From NCBI GenBank assembly GCA_041605955.1, contig JBFIXI010000038.1:1-39820 (forward strand): a DNA stretch of 39,820 nucleotides, in the 5' to 3' direction. Positions 15,946-24,509 of the stretch are shown piece after piece (the first letter of the stretch is position 1; each line of letters begins with the position of its first letter). The notes beneath the pieces were generated by a model that ran no database searches, was not told the DNA's origin, and saw nothing but the letters and a program-made list of their open reading frames with translations. The position numbers and the translations under genes are program-made. Source of the stretch: JAHEJX01 sp041605955 (lineage in GTDB: Bacteria; Actinomycetota; Acidimicrobiia; Spongiisociales; UBA5794).

Positions 15946-17028
15946 GTGATCAACGAAACCCGTGCGCCGCAAAGTTACCTGGCAATCATCAAAGTCGTCG
16001 GAGTGGGTGGTGGCGGCGTCAACGCCGTCAACCGCATGGTGGAAGCGGGCGTCGGCGGCGTCGAGTTCATCGCCATCAACACCGATGCGCAGGCACTGCT
16101 GATGTCCGATGCCGATATCAAGCTCGATATCGGCCGCGACAACACCAAGGGTCTGGGCGCCGGCGCCAATCCCGAGATCGGGCGCGAGGCAGCCGAGTCG
16201 CACCGCGAAGAGATCGAAGATGCCCTCACCGGCGCCGACATGGTCTTCATCACTGCCGGCGAGGGAGGTGGAACCGGCACGGGCGGCGCTCCGGTGGTTG
16301 CCGCCGTCGCTCGATCGCTCGGCGCGCTCACGGTGGGCGTCGTCACCCGTCCATTCGGATTCGAGGGACGGCGCCGCTCCGTGCAAGCGGAGCAGGGCAT
16401 CCAGGAGCTGAAGCAGGCCGTCGACACCCTCATCATCATTCCCAACGAGCGATTGCTCGAGATAGCCGATCTGGAGACGCCAATGACGGATGCGTTTCGA
16501 ATGGCCGACGATGTCCTTACGGACGGGGTCAAGGGCATCACGGATCTGATCACCACGCCGGGTCTCATCAACGTCGACTTCGCCGATGTCAAGACCATCA
16601 TGACCGATGCCGGTTCGGCGGTGATGGGGATAGGCGCCGCCAGCGGCGACAATCGCGCCGAGCAAGCGGCCGCCAAAGCGATCGCATCACCCTTGCTGGA
16701 AACCTCTATGGAGGGCGCTCGCGGCGTGCTGCTGTCGATCGCGGGTCCCGGCGACATGACGCTGCACGAGGTCTCGACCGCAGCCGGAATGATCTCCGAC
16801 CATAGCGACTCGGACGCGGTGATCATCTTCGGGGCCATTGTCGACGATGTGCTCGACGACTCCATGAAGGTGACCGTCATCGCAGCTGGTTTCGATGGTG
16901 AGCGGATCGGCGCCCGCCGTCCACTCGGGAGTCTCTCCGAGCCGACGACCGCTGAGGAGGAGGCCGTCCCGGAGCCGGCCGACCGCGATGACGATGATCT
17001 CGACATCCCGGGCTTCGTGCAGGGCTGA
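15946..17028 (+). CDS. ftsZ: Cell division GTPase FtsZ
   Basis: The protein has 360 residues from GTG 15946, with AAGGGGAT just upstream. FtsZ polymerises into the Z-ring with GTP. The N-terminal glycine loop is at residues 19-24 (GVGGGG) and the tubulin signature G107-GGTGTG-G113 binds GTP phosphates. The T7 loop NVDFADVKTIM supplies the catalytic Asp. A short acidic linker ends in the conserved C-terminal peptide DIPGFVQG (353-360), the docking site for partners such as SepF, which is encoded three genes downstream. The 55-bp gap before it is larger than those between the preceding genes, which suggests an extra promoter. Confidence 0.98.
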   Translation: MINETRAPQSYLAIIKVVGVGGGGVNAVNRMVEAGVGGVEFIAINTDAQALLMSDADIKLDIGRDNTKGLGAGANPEIGREAAESHREEIEDALTGADMVFITAGEGGGTGTGGAPVVAAVARSLGALTVGVVTRPFGFEGRRRSVQAEQGIQELKQAVDTLIIIPNERLLEIADLETPMTDAFRMADDVLTDGVKGITDLITTPGLINVDFADVKTIMTDAGSAVMGIGAASGDNRAEQAAAKAIASPLLETSMEGARGVLLSIAGPGDMTLHEVSTAAGMISDHSDSDAVIIFGAIVDDVLDDSMKVTVIAAGFDGERIGARRPLGSLSEPTTAEEEAVPEPADRDDDDLDIPGFVQG

Positions 17029-17046
17029 GACCCGAGGCAGCGGGCG

Positions 17047-17676
17047 ATGATTCGGCCGCCCGGGTTTCGCGGAGTGGCCTTCGGTGAGGCCGCGCAGGGC
17101 GACTTGCGGATCGACGAAATGGCTCGACGGCGCATCGCCGGTGAATTGGGAATCTCTCCGGAATGGGCGTTTGTCTCCCAGGTACACGGCACCAGCGTCG
17201 TCACTGCGTCAGTTCCGGGCGGTCTCGGCGAAGCCGACGCGATCGTGACTACGAGGCAAGCGCTGCCGATTGCAGTGGCGACTGCAGACTGCGTTCCCCT
17301 CGTCCTCGAGGGCGCGGCCTTTGCCGCCGTGGTCCACGCCGGATGGCGGGGCGCTTCGGCCGGAGTGCTCGATAAGACGTTGGCTGCGATCGACACGCTG
17401 GGCCTCACCGTTGAGCGGGCGGCAATCGGGCCCAGCATCGGGCCGTGCTGCTACGAGATCGGCCCCGAGGTGGCCGAGCGATTCCCGGGCTACACGAGGA
17501 CAACGACGTGGGGCACACCGAGCGTCGACATCGCGGGTTTCTTGGCCGACTCGCTGGCTGCGATTCCGCTGTGGCGGTCGAGGCGCTGCACGTTCACCGA
17601 TAGCGGGTTGCACTCCTATAGGCGCAATCGAACCAGGCGGCGGCAGATCACGGTGGCATGGCTGCCGGCGGCCTGA
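17047..17676 (+). CDS. pgeF: Peptidoglycan editing / laccase-domain protein PgeF (YfiH family)
   Basis: The protein has 209 residues, a little short for a family of about 240. PgeF/YfiH proteins are Zn- or Cu-binding enzymes. Reported activities include purine nucleoside phosphorylase and adenosine deaminase, and in E. coli editing of misincorporated peptidoglycan precursors. Metal and active-site residues are visible: H47 (QVHGTS), D81-C82 (ATADCVPL), H97 with AGWRG, and SIGPCCYEI. The place directly after ftsZ is conserved across actinobacteria and firmicutes. It overlaps the next gene by 19 bases, so the two are probably co-translated. Confidence 0.93.
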   Translation: MIRPPGFRGVAFGEAAQGDLRIDEMARRRIAGELGISPEWAFVSQVHGTSVVTASVPGGLGEADAIVTTRQALPIAVATADCVPLVLEGAAFAAVVHAGWRGASAGVLDKTLAAIDTLGLTVERAAIGPSIGPCCYEIGPEVAERFPGYTRTTTWGTPSVDIAGFLADSLAAIPLWRSRRCTFTDSGLHSYRRNRTRRRQITVAWLPAA

Positions 17677-18311
17677 AAGCGGTTGCCTCCCGTTCCGTCG
17701 CAGCTGCGATGCGGGTCGGCCGCGACCCGGCAGAGATCACCGTCGTCGCGGTCACCAAGACGGTCGGGCCTGACGAGATCATGGCCGTCTACCGCGCCGG
17801 CCACCGTGACTTCGGCGAGAATCGATCGGATGTGCTGGCCAGCAAGGCGGCCCAGCTGCCCGACGACATCAGGTGGCACTTCATTGGAGCCCTTCAGTCG
17901 CGCAAAGCCAAGGAAGTGGCCCCTATTGCGCGAGTCGTCCACTCGATCGATCGGGTTTCGCTGCTGCGGGCCTGGGCGAAGACTGGGTCGGACGCTCGTC
18001 TCTTCCTGCAGCTCAACTTGGCGCACGAGCCTCAAAAGCACGGCGCGGACGAGTCGGTGGTACCCGAGTTGCTCGCTGAAGCGGCTGCGCTAGGGCTGCA
18101 TTTCGACGGTCTCATGTTGATGCCCCCACTGGTGAGCGACCCGGAAGAGAACCGACCCTGGTTTCGCCGCCTCCGCCGGATACGCGACGATTTGGCCCCT
18201 GATTGGCCCACGATCACCGAGCTGTCGATGGGAATGACCGACGATTTCGAGGTGGCCATAGAAGAAGGCGCGACACTCATACGCGTCGGACGGGCTATCT
18301 TTGGTACCTGA
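17658..18311 (+). CDS. YggS-family PLP-binding protein (PLPBP)
   Basis: The protein has 217 residues. YggS/PROSC proteins are single-domain alanine-racemase-fold proteins that bind pyridoxal 5'-phosphate and control its homeostasis without known catalysis. The PLP lysine is K34 in VVAVTKTVGPDEI. FGENRSDVLASKA, WHFIGALQSRKAKEV and the C-terminal ELSMGMTDDFEVAI and GATLIRVGRAIFG are family signatures; the last binds phosphate. It overlaps pgeF by 19 bases and precedes sepF by 22 bp, the usual actinobacterial order. Confidence 0.94.
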   Translation: MAAGGLKAVASRSVAAAMRVGRDPAEITVVAVTKTVGPDEIMAVYRAGHRDFGENRSDVLASKAAQLPDDIRWHFIGALQSRKAKEVAPIARVVHSIDRVSLLRAWAKTGSDARLFLQLNLAHEPQKHGADESVVPELLAEAAALGLHFDGLMLMPPLVSDPEENRPWFRRLRRIRDDLAPDWPTITELSMGMTDDFEVAIEEGATLIRVGRAIFGT

Positions 18312-18333
18312 GGGCTAACGACCGAGGAAACCG

Positions 18334-18927
18334 ATGGCATCGCTTTGGCAAAAGACGCTCTTCTACTTGGGCTTGGTGGACGACGATCAGATCGAATCCG
18401 GGGACGACGGACACATTGCTGCGTCCCAGACCCAGGTGCGTACTGTGGAGCCGCTGCGCCGTTCGACTCGGCAGCCCGCCGCGGCGGCCGCCGCTGGTGG
18501 AGGAGGGCCCAGCCGGCAGTCGGGCGTGGCCGGCCGCCGCATCGAGCCACCGGAGTCGGCCCGTCGCCGCATGTCTCCCGAGCCGCAGCTCGCCGAGGCC
18601 GGCGTCCTCGTTACGCGGGTGAGCTCCGACGGGCCCAAGCAGTCGGCGGGGGCATCGCAGATCATCACCGCCCGCAGCTTCTCCGACGCGCAGAAGCTCG
18701 CCGACAACATCCGCCAGGGACGCGCCGTGGTGCTCGACCTGCGCGGCACCGAGCCGGCGATGGTGCGCCGCATGGTCGACTTTTCTTCCGGCCTCACGTA
18801 CGCCCTCGACGGCAAGATGGCCAAGATCGCTCAGGGAGTGATCCTGGTCACGCCCGCCGGGGTGATGATCGATAGCTCCGAGCAACGACGGCTGGCCGAG
18901 CTCGGCCTCTATGGCGCAGGGCACTAG
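18334..18927 (+). CDS. sepF: Cell division protein SepF
   Basis: The protein has 197 residues. The N-terminus (MASLWQKTLFYLGLVDDD) can form the amphipathic membrane-binding helix of SepF. A low-complexity linker of about 80 residues rich in Ala, Arg and Pro follows, and then the SepF core from about residue 110 (IITARSFSDAQKLADNIRQG, VLDLRGTEPAMVRRMVDFSS, LTYALDGKMAKIAQGVILVT). SepF tethers FtsZ to the membrane through the FtsZ C-terminal peptide; in actinobacteria lacking FtsA it is the main anchor, and no ftsA is seen in this cluster. GAGGAAA precedes the ATG at good spacing. Confidence 0.95.
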   Translation: MASLWQKTLFYLGLVDDDQIESGDDGHIAASQTQVRTVEPLRRSTRQPAAAAAAGGGGPSRQSGVAGRRIEPPESARRRMSPEPQLAEAGVLVTRVSSDGPKQSAGASQIITARSFSDAQKLADNIRQGRAVVLDLRGTEPAMVRRMVDFSSGLTYALDGKMAKIAQGVILVTPAGVMIDSSEQRRLAELGLYGAGH

Positions 18928-18946
18928 CTGACGTGGTAGCTGTCTA

Positions 18947-19213
18947 GTGGACCTGATCTGTCTCCTGCTGCGCATCGTGTTGTACACGCTGCTCGCCTGG
19001 ATCATATTGAGCTATGTGGCCGCATATGGTCGGCTGCCCTCGGGCCATCCGATCCGCCGGGCCTATGATTTCCTGAACAGGCTCATGGATCCGCTGCTGC
19101 GCCCCATCCGCCAGGTGTTGAAGCCGGTGCGAATCGGTGGAATGGGACTAGATCTTTCTCCCCTTGTCATTTGGTTAGCTGTCCTTCTTATCATGGGTCT
19201 CGTGGGCTGTTAG
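18947..19213 (+). CDS. YggT-family membrane protein
   Basis: The protein has 88 residues from GTG 18947. Two hydrophobic helices (about 3-24 and 69-87) flank a conserved basic cytoplasmic part with PIRRAYDFLNRLMDPLLRPI, the YggT signature. YggT proteins are small integral membrane proteins often encoded beside sepF and divIVA. Roles in cell shape, division or osmotic response have been suggested but the biochemical function is not settled. It lies 19 bp after sepF and 45 bp before divIVA. Confidence 0.9.
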   Translation: MDLICLLLRIVLYTLLAWIILSYVAAYGRLPSGHPIRRAYDFLNRLMDPLLRPIRQVLKPVRIGGMGLDLSPLVIWLAVLLIMGLVGC

Positions 19214-19258
19214 CCTGAGGTTCGACCATTCACTAGGGCTCAGTGTGGAGGACCTGGC

Positions 19259-20815
19259 TTGGATGTCACGTCCGATGAGATTCGATCCAGCCGTTTCCAG
19301 GGCACGCGGCATGTCTACGACCGGCGAGAGGTCGACGCGTTCTTGCACCGCACGGCGGCCACTCTCGAGGTTTACGAACGCAAGCTGGCGGTCACCCAAG
19401 CCCACGTCCAGTCGCTGGAGAAGGCTCTCGATCTAGCCCATTCCAGGGTCCGCAACGTTCGTGACCGTGAGGCCCGCATCGCCGAGCTGGAAGCGGCCCT
19501 GGCGGCAGCGCAGCACAACTACGAGACCGCGATGAGCATGGTGGGCACTGGTGGCGGCGTAGCCGATGAAGCCGTGAGCGATGCCGTCGTGGAGGCCCAG
19601 CGCCACGCTGAGAAGCTCATCGACGAGGCTCGCCAGGAAGCACTTCTCATCCGATCGGAAGCCGAGCGGGCGACTGACGATGCCGCTGAACGGGCCGCCG
19701 GCCTAGTGGCGGCCGCCCAAGCTGAGGCCGACGAGCTGCTGACGGCGGCCCGACGTGAGCAAGAGGAGATGCTCGCCGAGCTCACCCAGACCCAACGCGA
19801 GGCGGAAGCCACTCTCGAAGCCGAGCTAGCGGAGCAGCGGGCCGCCGCAGTCGCCCAATTCGCCGGAGAGGCCGCGGCGGCTGAGGCGGAACAGCTAGAG
19901 CGTCTGAGCGCCGTCTCGGACAACGCCAAGAAGGTCGAACAGCAGGTGCGACGCGCCGCCGACAAGGTGGCGCGGGCTGAGGACAAGGCGAGCCGAGCCG
20001 AGTCCAAGGCCGCCGAGGCGGAGGAGCGAGCCGCCCTCGCCGAAGAGAGAGCGGCCGACGCCGAACAGGAGCGGCTGCGCCTCACTGAGGACATCGAGCG
20101 GATGAAGGCGGCGGCCGAAACAGAACGTCAAAGATTGATGGAAGATGCGGAGCAGATGGTCGAAGAGGCCGTGAGCCGCGCTGAAGCCGACCGTAATCGG
20201 ATGCTCGAAGAGACGCAGACACGGCTAGCCGCGGTAGAGGCGGAGAGCCTGGAGCGGCTTCAGGCACTAGCTGCCACCGCAGGCGGCAACGGGGACGAAG
20301 CCGTCGAGCTGCGTCGGCAGCTGGCACAGATGCGCACCGCCCTGTCCAACATTCACGCCCGATTCAGCAAGGCGACCGGACCAGAGGAGCTGGAGCTGGC
20401 GGCCGCCCTGGTCGATCTGGATCTCCACGATGTCGACGCAATCGTCGACTTGACTGCGCTGCACGACCCCAGGGAGCCGACGTCGATCGAGCCGTCCGCC
20501 GAGGCGGCGGTGGAGGATCGAGCTCTCGAAGAGGATGAGGCGCCGCCAGACGTCAAGATCAAGAGCAAGTGGGCTCAGGCAGAGCAGGTTCCCGCCGGGA
20601 CATTACGCGGCGGACGGCCCGATCGGGAAGACCAGGGACGAGCAGGGAAGGAATCGCCTCATGGCGAGCGCCGCACCTGGCGCGACAACGTATCAGCCAG
20701 GGAGAAGCCCGCCGGGCCGACGGTCTCGGAGGAGGAAGAGAGCCTCGGCTTCTACGAGCGTCGTCTGGCCGGCCTGCGAGCTCGTCTCGACCAGGCAATC
20801 CCCAAAGACCGCTGA
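19259..20815 (+). CDS. divIVA: DivIVA / Wag31-type polar scaffold protein, long form
   Basis: The protein has 518 residues. TTG 19259 is the only possible start, because an in-frame TAG lies at 19211 with no ATG or GTG between; GGAGG at 19247-19251 is correctly spaced. The N-terminal membrane-curvature domain is recognisable (DEIRSSRFQGTRHVYDRREV then DAFLHRTAATLEVYERKL). An Ala/Glu/Arg-rich coiled coil follows from about residue 25 to 365, with heptad-like runs such as AESKAAEAEERAALAEERAA. A charged, probably disordered tail completes it. DivIVA proteins oligomerise at poles and septa and direct wall growth. At 518 residues it is longer than mycobacterial Wag31 (about 260). It is the last gene of this plus-strand run. 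Confidence 0.92.
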   Translation: MDVTSDEIRSSRFQGTRHVYDRREVDAFLHRTAATLEVYERKLAVTQAHVQSLEKALDLAHSRVRNVRDREARIAELEAALAAAQHNYETAMSMVGTGGGVADEAVSDAVVEAQRHAEKLIDEARQEALLIRSEAERATDDAAERAAGLVAAAQAEADELLTAARREQEEMLAELTQTQREAEATLEAELAEQRAAAVAQFAGEAAAAEAEQLERLSAVSDNAKKVEQQVRRAADKVARAEDKASRAESKAAEAEERAALAEERAADAEQERLRLTEDIERMKAAAETERQRLMEDAEQMVEEAVSRAEADRNRMLEETQTRLAAVEAESLERLQALAATAGGNGDEAVELRRQLAQMRTALSNIHARFSKATGPEELELAAALVDLDLHDVDAIVDLTALHDPREPTSIEPSAEAAVEDRALEEDEAPPDVKIKSKWAQAEQVPAGTLRGGRPDREDQGRAGKESPHGERRTWRDNVSAREKPAGPTVSEEEESLGFYERRLAGLRARLDQAIPKDR

Positions 20816-20949
20816 CCAAGACCGCGGAGAATCGGGACCGATGTGGCCCAGAATCGGTGCGGGCCCGGGAGCTCGTAGTCTCTCCTCGCGCCGATCCTGT
20901 TTGCCGGCGTGTCTTCGGTTGGCTGGCCCTCCGCCGGCTTCAGCCTCGG
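20816..20949. other. Convergent gap between divIVA and ileS
   Basis: This 134-bp region lies between two converging genes. It holds weak hairpin candidates: GGCCC (20845-20849) with GGGCC (20861-20865), and CCGGCG with CGCCGG separated by about 22 nt further on. Neither is followed by a clear U-run on either strand, so I cannot assign a terminator with confidence. No gene is visible. Confidence 0.35.
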
Positions 20950-23900
20950 TTACTCGGGCGCAACACGCTCGATAAGGATGGAGGCCTCCGTGCCGGCGAC
21001 CTCCACTACCGCCCCGGCGGCGCCATCAACCTGCGAGATCTCTGTCGCCAGCGTCTCGGTTGCGATCGCTTCCTGGTGGTCCAGTACGGCGGCGCCCAGC
21101 GTCGCATCGGCCGTGGAGAACGTGACGGTGATGCGATCGGTCACTGCTAGGCCGGCGTCGCGTCGCAGCCCCTGGACGCGGTTGATGAACTCGCGCGCCA
21201 GGCCCTCACTCGCCAGCTGAGGAGTGATCTCGGTATCGAGCACGATGGTCACCTCAGCATCGCTCGCCACGACCACCCCGGCGCGCGGTTCTCGCACGAC
21301 GACGATGTCTGTGCTGTCGAGTGACTCGCCGTCGACTTCGATGGTGCCGGAGTCGAGCAGGTCCGTGATGGCATCGTGGTCGAGCGCGGCGATGGCGGCG
21401 GCGAGTTCCTTCATACGGGCTCCGTAGCGCGGCCCCAACTGCTTGAAATCGGCTTTGGCCGACAGGTGGACCAGGTCGCGCTCGTCGTGATCAACGGCGA
21501 CCTGTTTGACGTTGAGCTCCTCTGCGATGAGCTCGAGATGGGATGCGACCGCAGCTCGGGCGGCCTCGTCGCGACTCACGACCGTTACCGCCGCCAACGG
21601 CTGGCGGACCCGGATCTGCTCTCGTTTGCGCAGCCCCCTTCCCAAGTTGACAACCCGGCGGGTGACGTCCATCGCCGACTCGAGAGCTTCGTCGATCACA
21701 GCCGGATCGGCCACGGGGTAGTCGGTGAGGTGAATGCTCACCGGCGCGTGCGTATCGATGCTGCGAACCAGTCGCTGGTAGATCTCTTCGGTGATGAAGG
21801 GGATCACCGGAGCGGCCACCTTGGAGAAGGTGACCAGCACGTCGTAGAGAGTGGCGAATGCCGCCAGCTTGTCGGCATCGTCGCCGCTGCGGCGCGCCCA
21901 GAACCTCCGCCGCGAGCGTCGGATGTACCAATTGGTGAGGTCGTCGATGAATCCGAGGATGGGTGGTACCACTGCGTAGAGGCGATAGTGCTCCATCTCT
22001 CGGTTGATGTCGCGGATCAGGCTCTGCAGGACGGAGACGACCCAGCGGTCGAGCTCCGGTCGCTGCTCGATGGGTGGGGCGGCCTCCAGGTCGGCCCGGT
22101 CGATCCCATCGGCTTCGGCGTAGGTCGTGAAGAAGGAGAAGGCGTTCCAGTAGGGGAGCAGCACGGTGCGCACCACCTCGCGAACGCCCTGTTCGGAGAA
22201 CCGCAACGGCTCGGCGCGCAGCACCGGCGAGTTGATCAGGTATGCCCGCAGCGCATCTGCACCGGGGCCATCGAGAATCGTCTCCGGATCGGGGTAGTTC
22301 TTGAGCGACTTCGACATCTTGCGCCCATCTGCGGCAAGGATCATCCCGTTGACGACGCAGTTCTTGAACGGGACGTCGTCGAACAGGGCGGCCGCGAGAA
22401 CTACGAGGGTGTAGAACCACCCACGAGTCTGATCGAGTCCCTCGGCGATGAAATCGGCCGGGAACGTATGGTGAAAGCGGTCCTGGTTTTCGAACGGGTA
22501 GTGCATCTTGCCGTATGGCATCGCGCCCGACTCGAACCAGACGTCGAGCACTTCCGGCACGCGGCGCATCGTGCCCGAACACTGCGCACACGGAAGCGTC
22601 ACCTCGTCGACGATGTGCTTGTGCAGATCATCGAGCCAGACGCCTGAGCGCTCCTTGAGCTCGCTGCGCGACCCGATGCACTCGCGGGTATCGCACTCGT
22701 CGCAGATCCACACCGGGATGCAGCTCCCCCAGAATCGGTTCCGGCTCACCGCCCAGTCCCGCGCCTCGCTCAGCCAATTGCCAAAGCGGCGCTCGCCCAC
22801 ATAATCAGGCACCCACCAGATCTTCTTGTTCAGGTCGGCCATCCGATCCTTGAACGACTCGACTCGCACGTACCAGCTGGGGATGGCCTTGTAGATCAGT
22901 GGAGTGTCCGTGCGCCAGCAGAAGGGGTAGGAATGCACGATCCGGCCGGAGTGCACCAGGAGACCTCGTTCCTTCAAGAGGCGAACGAGCGTCTTGTCCG
23001 CGTCCTTGACGAACTCGCCTGCCACCTCAGGTACCTCGGCGGTGAAGCGCGCCTCGAGATCGACCGGGTCGACGAAGGCCTCGATGCCGACCGTCTGAAA
23101 GGCCAAGAAGTCGGATTCGCCGTAGGCCGGAGCCATGTGAACCAGCCCCGTACCCTCTGCGGTGCTCACGTCGGGAGATGGAATCAGCACAAACGCGCCG
23201 CGCGCTCTCTGCTCCGAGAAATGATCGAACGGCGGGCGGTACGGAGCCCCCAGCAGCTCGGCGCCGGTGGCAGAGGCGACAACCGCCACGTCACCTTCCT
23301 TCCAGACCGACGTCACCAGCGGCTCGGCGATCCAATAGTGCTCTCCTTCGTCGGCGACGCGCACGTAGCGAATCTCCTCGCCCACGGCGATGGCCAGGTT
23401 GCCCGGAAGGGTCCAGGGCGTCGTCGTCCAAATCAGGAACCAGTCGCCGGCGACCACCGGCCCGTGGTCGGCGGTGGCCTCGAGCCGGACCGTTATCGAG
23501 GGGTCTTCGATGTCCCTGTAGCCTCCGAGATTCAGCTCGAAGTTCGACAAGGGAGTGCCCGCCGCCCAGGAATAGGGAACCACCTTGAAGTCCTGATAGA
23601 CGAGGCCGCGATCCCACAATCCGCGGAACACCCACCACACGGACTCCATGAACTCCACGTCCATCGTCTTGTAGTCATTCTCGAAATCGATCCAGCGCCC
23701 GAGACGGCGAGTGATGTACTCCCAGCGCTCGGTGTTCGCTTGGACCACACGGCGGCAGGCCTCGTTGAATTCGGCGACTCCGAACTCCTCTATCTGTCGA
23801 GGTCCGGCCAATCCGAGCTTCTTCTGCACCTCCATCTCGATGGGGAGGCCGTGGGTGTCCCACCCAAACCGGCGCTCGACGCGATGGCCTCGCATGGTCC

Positions 23901-24144
23901 AGTAGCGCGGCACGATGTCCTTGATGACACCTGCCAGCAGATTGCCGTAATGGGGACTTCCAGTGGGGAAGGGGGGCCCGTCGTAGAAGGTGTACTCCGA
24001 CTCGGGGTCGCGGAACTCCACCGAGGTCTGGAACGCGTTCAACTCGTCCCACAGGCCGAGAATCCGCCCCTCTAGCAGTGCGATGTCCAGATGGGGCTCC
24101 ACGCGCGCGAAGGGGCTGGGAACCAGGGAGTCCGAGTCGGTCAC
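20950..24144 (-). CDS. ileS: Isoleucyl-tRNA synthetase IleS
   Basis: The protein has 1064 residues. It charges tRNA-Ile in the cytoplasm and hydrolyses mischarged Val in an inserted editing domain. The class I signatures are H65-Y-G-N68 (TGSPHYGNLLAG, the HIGH motif) and K609-M-S-K-S613. The sequence FGWDTHGLPIEMEVQKKLG and the length of about 1060 resemble the eukaryote-like type 2 IleS, the form linked with reduced mupirocin sensitivity; that classification is inference. The editing domain (about 190-400) includes LIWTTTPWTLPGNLAIAVG. A CxxC pair (WICDECDTREC) with a later CAQC could bind zinc. The start is GTG 24144 with AAGGA upstream. A T-box leader precedes it. The gene is antiparallel to its neighbours, whereas in streptomycetes ileS follows divIVA in the same direction. 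Confidence 0.97.
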   Translation of the reverse strand: MTDSDSLVPSPFARVEPHLDIALLEGRILGLWDELNAFQTSVEFRDPESEYTFYDGPPFPTGSPHYGNLLAGVIKDIVPRYWTMRGHRVERRFGWDTHGLPIEMEVQKKLGLAGPRQIEEFGVAEFNEACRRVVQANTERWEYITRRLGRWIDFENDYKTMDVEFMESVWWVFRGLWDRGLVYQDFKVVPYSWAAGTPLSNFELNLGGYRDIEDPSITVRLEATADHGPVVAGDWFLIWTTTPWTLPGNLAIAVGEEIRYVRVADEGEHYWIAEPLVTSVWKEGDVAVVASATGAELLGAPYRPPFDHFSEQRARGAFVLIPSPDVSTAEGTGLVHMAPAYGESDFLAFQTVGIEAFVDPVDLEARFTAEVPEVAGEFVKDADKTLVRLLKERGLLVHSGRIVHSYPFCWRTDTPLIYKAIPSWYVRVESFKDRMADLNKKIWWVPDYVGERRFGNWLSEARDWAVSRNRFWGSCIPVWICDECDTRECIGSRSELKERSGVWLDDLHKHIVDEVTLPCAQCSGTMRRVPEVLDVWFESGAMPYGKMHYPFENQDRFHHTFPADFIAEGLDQTRGWFYTLVVLAAALFDDVPFKNCVVNGMILAADGRKMSKSLKNYPDPETILDGPGADALRAYLINSPVLRAEPLRFSEQGVREVVRTVLLPYWNAFSFFTTYAEADGIDRADLEAAPPIEQRPELDRWVVSVLQSLIRDINREMEHYRLYAVVPPILGFIDDLTNWYIRRSRRRFWARRSGDDADKLAAFATLYDVLVTFSKVAAPVIPFITEEIYQRLVRSIDTHAPVSIHLTDYPVADPAVIDEALESAMDVTRRVVNLGRGLRKREQIRVRQPLAAVTVVSRDEAARAAVASHLELIAEELNVKQVAVDHDERDLVHLSAKADFKQLGPRYGARMKELAAAIAALDHDAITDLLDSGTIEVDGESLDSTDIVVVREPRAGVVVASDAEVTIVLDTEITPQLASEGLAREFINRVQGLRRDAGLAVTDRITVTFSTADATLGAAVLDHQEAIATETLATEISQVDGAAGAVVEVAGTEASILIERVAPE

Positions 24145-24189
24145 GCGATTGTCCTTGGGTCGGCGGGCGATCAGTTACGGTCGGCCCGG

Positions 24190-24410
24190 GACGAGAGGTG
24201 CTCCCGCGGTACCACCCGGTTTGCCGCCTGCCGGCAGCCACTTCGTTGCTCCCGTGCGGCGGAGACCCGGCGAGGTCTAATGAGAAGCGCCAGCTTCCGT
24301 TCTTCTCGCAGCTCAGAGGTGATGTCCCCGACGGACGGATTGCCGGCATCTCACCATCGCCGGCTCTCTGTATACCGAGGTCCCGCCGGGGTGCGTCCTC
24401 GTCGCAGCTC
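24190..24410 (-). ncRNA. T-box leader of ileS (Ile specifier ATC)
   Basis: On the minus strand the canonical T-box motif GGGTGGTACCGCG occurs at 24217-24205, where the uncharged tRNA acceptor end pairs. Upstream is a full Stem I: AGAGAG bulge element and distal loop GATGGTGAGAT inside a GCCGGC stem, then GGGGACATCACCTCTGAG. There the ATC at 24323-24321 occupies the specifier position and encodes isoleucine, agreeing with the gene. A GAGAAG/CTTCTC stem follows as Stem III. After the T-box, GGGAG/CTCGTCCC can pair, but no U-tract follows. Control may therefore be translational by hiding the AAGGA before the GTG start, as proposed for several actinobacterial ileS T-boxes. The mechanism is inference; the element itself is clear. 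Confidence 0.93.
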
Positions 24411-24416
24411 GCCACG

Positions 24417-24422
24417 ATGATA
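24417..24422 (-). promoter_or_regulatory. Probable -10 element of the ileS leader promoter
   Basis: TATCAT on the minus strand (24422 to 24417) is close to the consensus TATAAT and would start transcription near 24410, just where the T-box Stem I begins. No good -35 hexamer is seen at 17 bp; this is common for actinobacterial promoters. Confidence 0.45.
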
Positions 24423-24468
24423 CCCGTCGTTGACGAGACCGGGGTCGCGCAGCTCGCCCTGTCTCATT

Positions 24469-24500
24469 CTGACTCGGTGACTAGGTGACTAGCTGACTAG
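24469..24500. repeat. Four tandem 8-bp repeats between ileS leader and yggU-like gene
   Basis: CTGACTCG, GTGACTAG, GTGACTAG and CTGACTAG follow each other without gaps. The core TGACTMG recurs every 8 bp in the short divergent region, ending 10 bp before the ATG of the downstream gene and about 50 bp upstream of the ileS -10 element. It may be a binding-site array or simple slipped-strand DNA. The 8-bp step is not a helical turn, which argues against one protein bound on one face. Confidence 0.6.
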
Positions 24501-24509
24501 CTTGCGTGC

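Noticed and set aside
20816..20949. Bidirectional terminator between divIVA and ileS
   Set aside because: Stems are only 5-6 bp with long loops and no T-runs on either side, so I list the gap without asserting a terminator.
24469..24500. CRISPR-like repeat
   Set aside because: The units are 8 bp and contiguous with no spacers, so it is a short tandem repeat.
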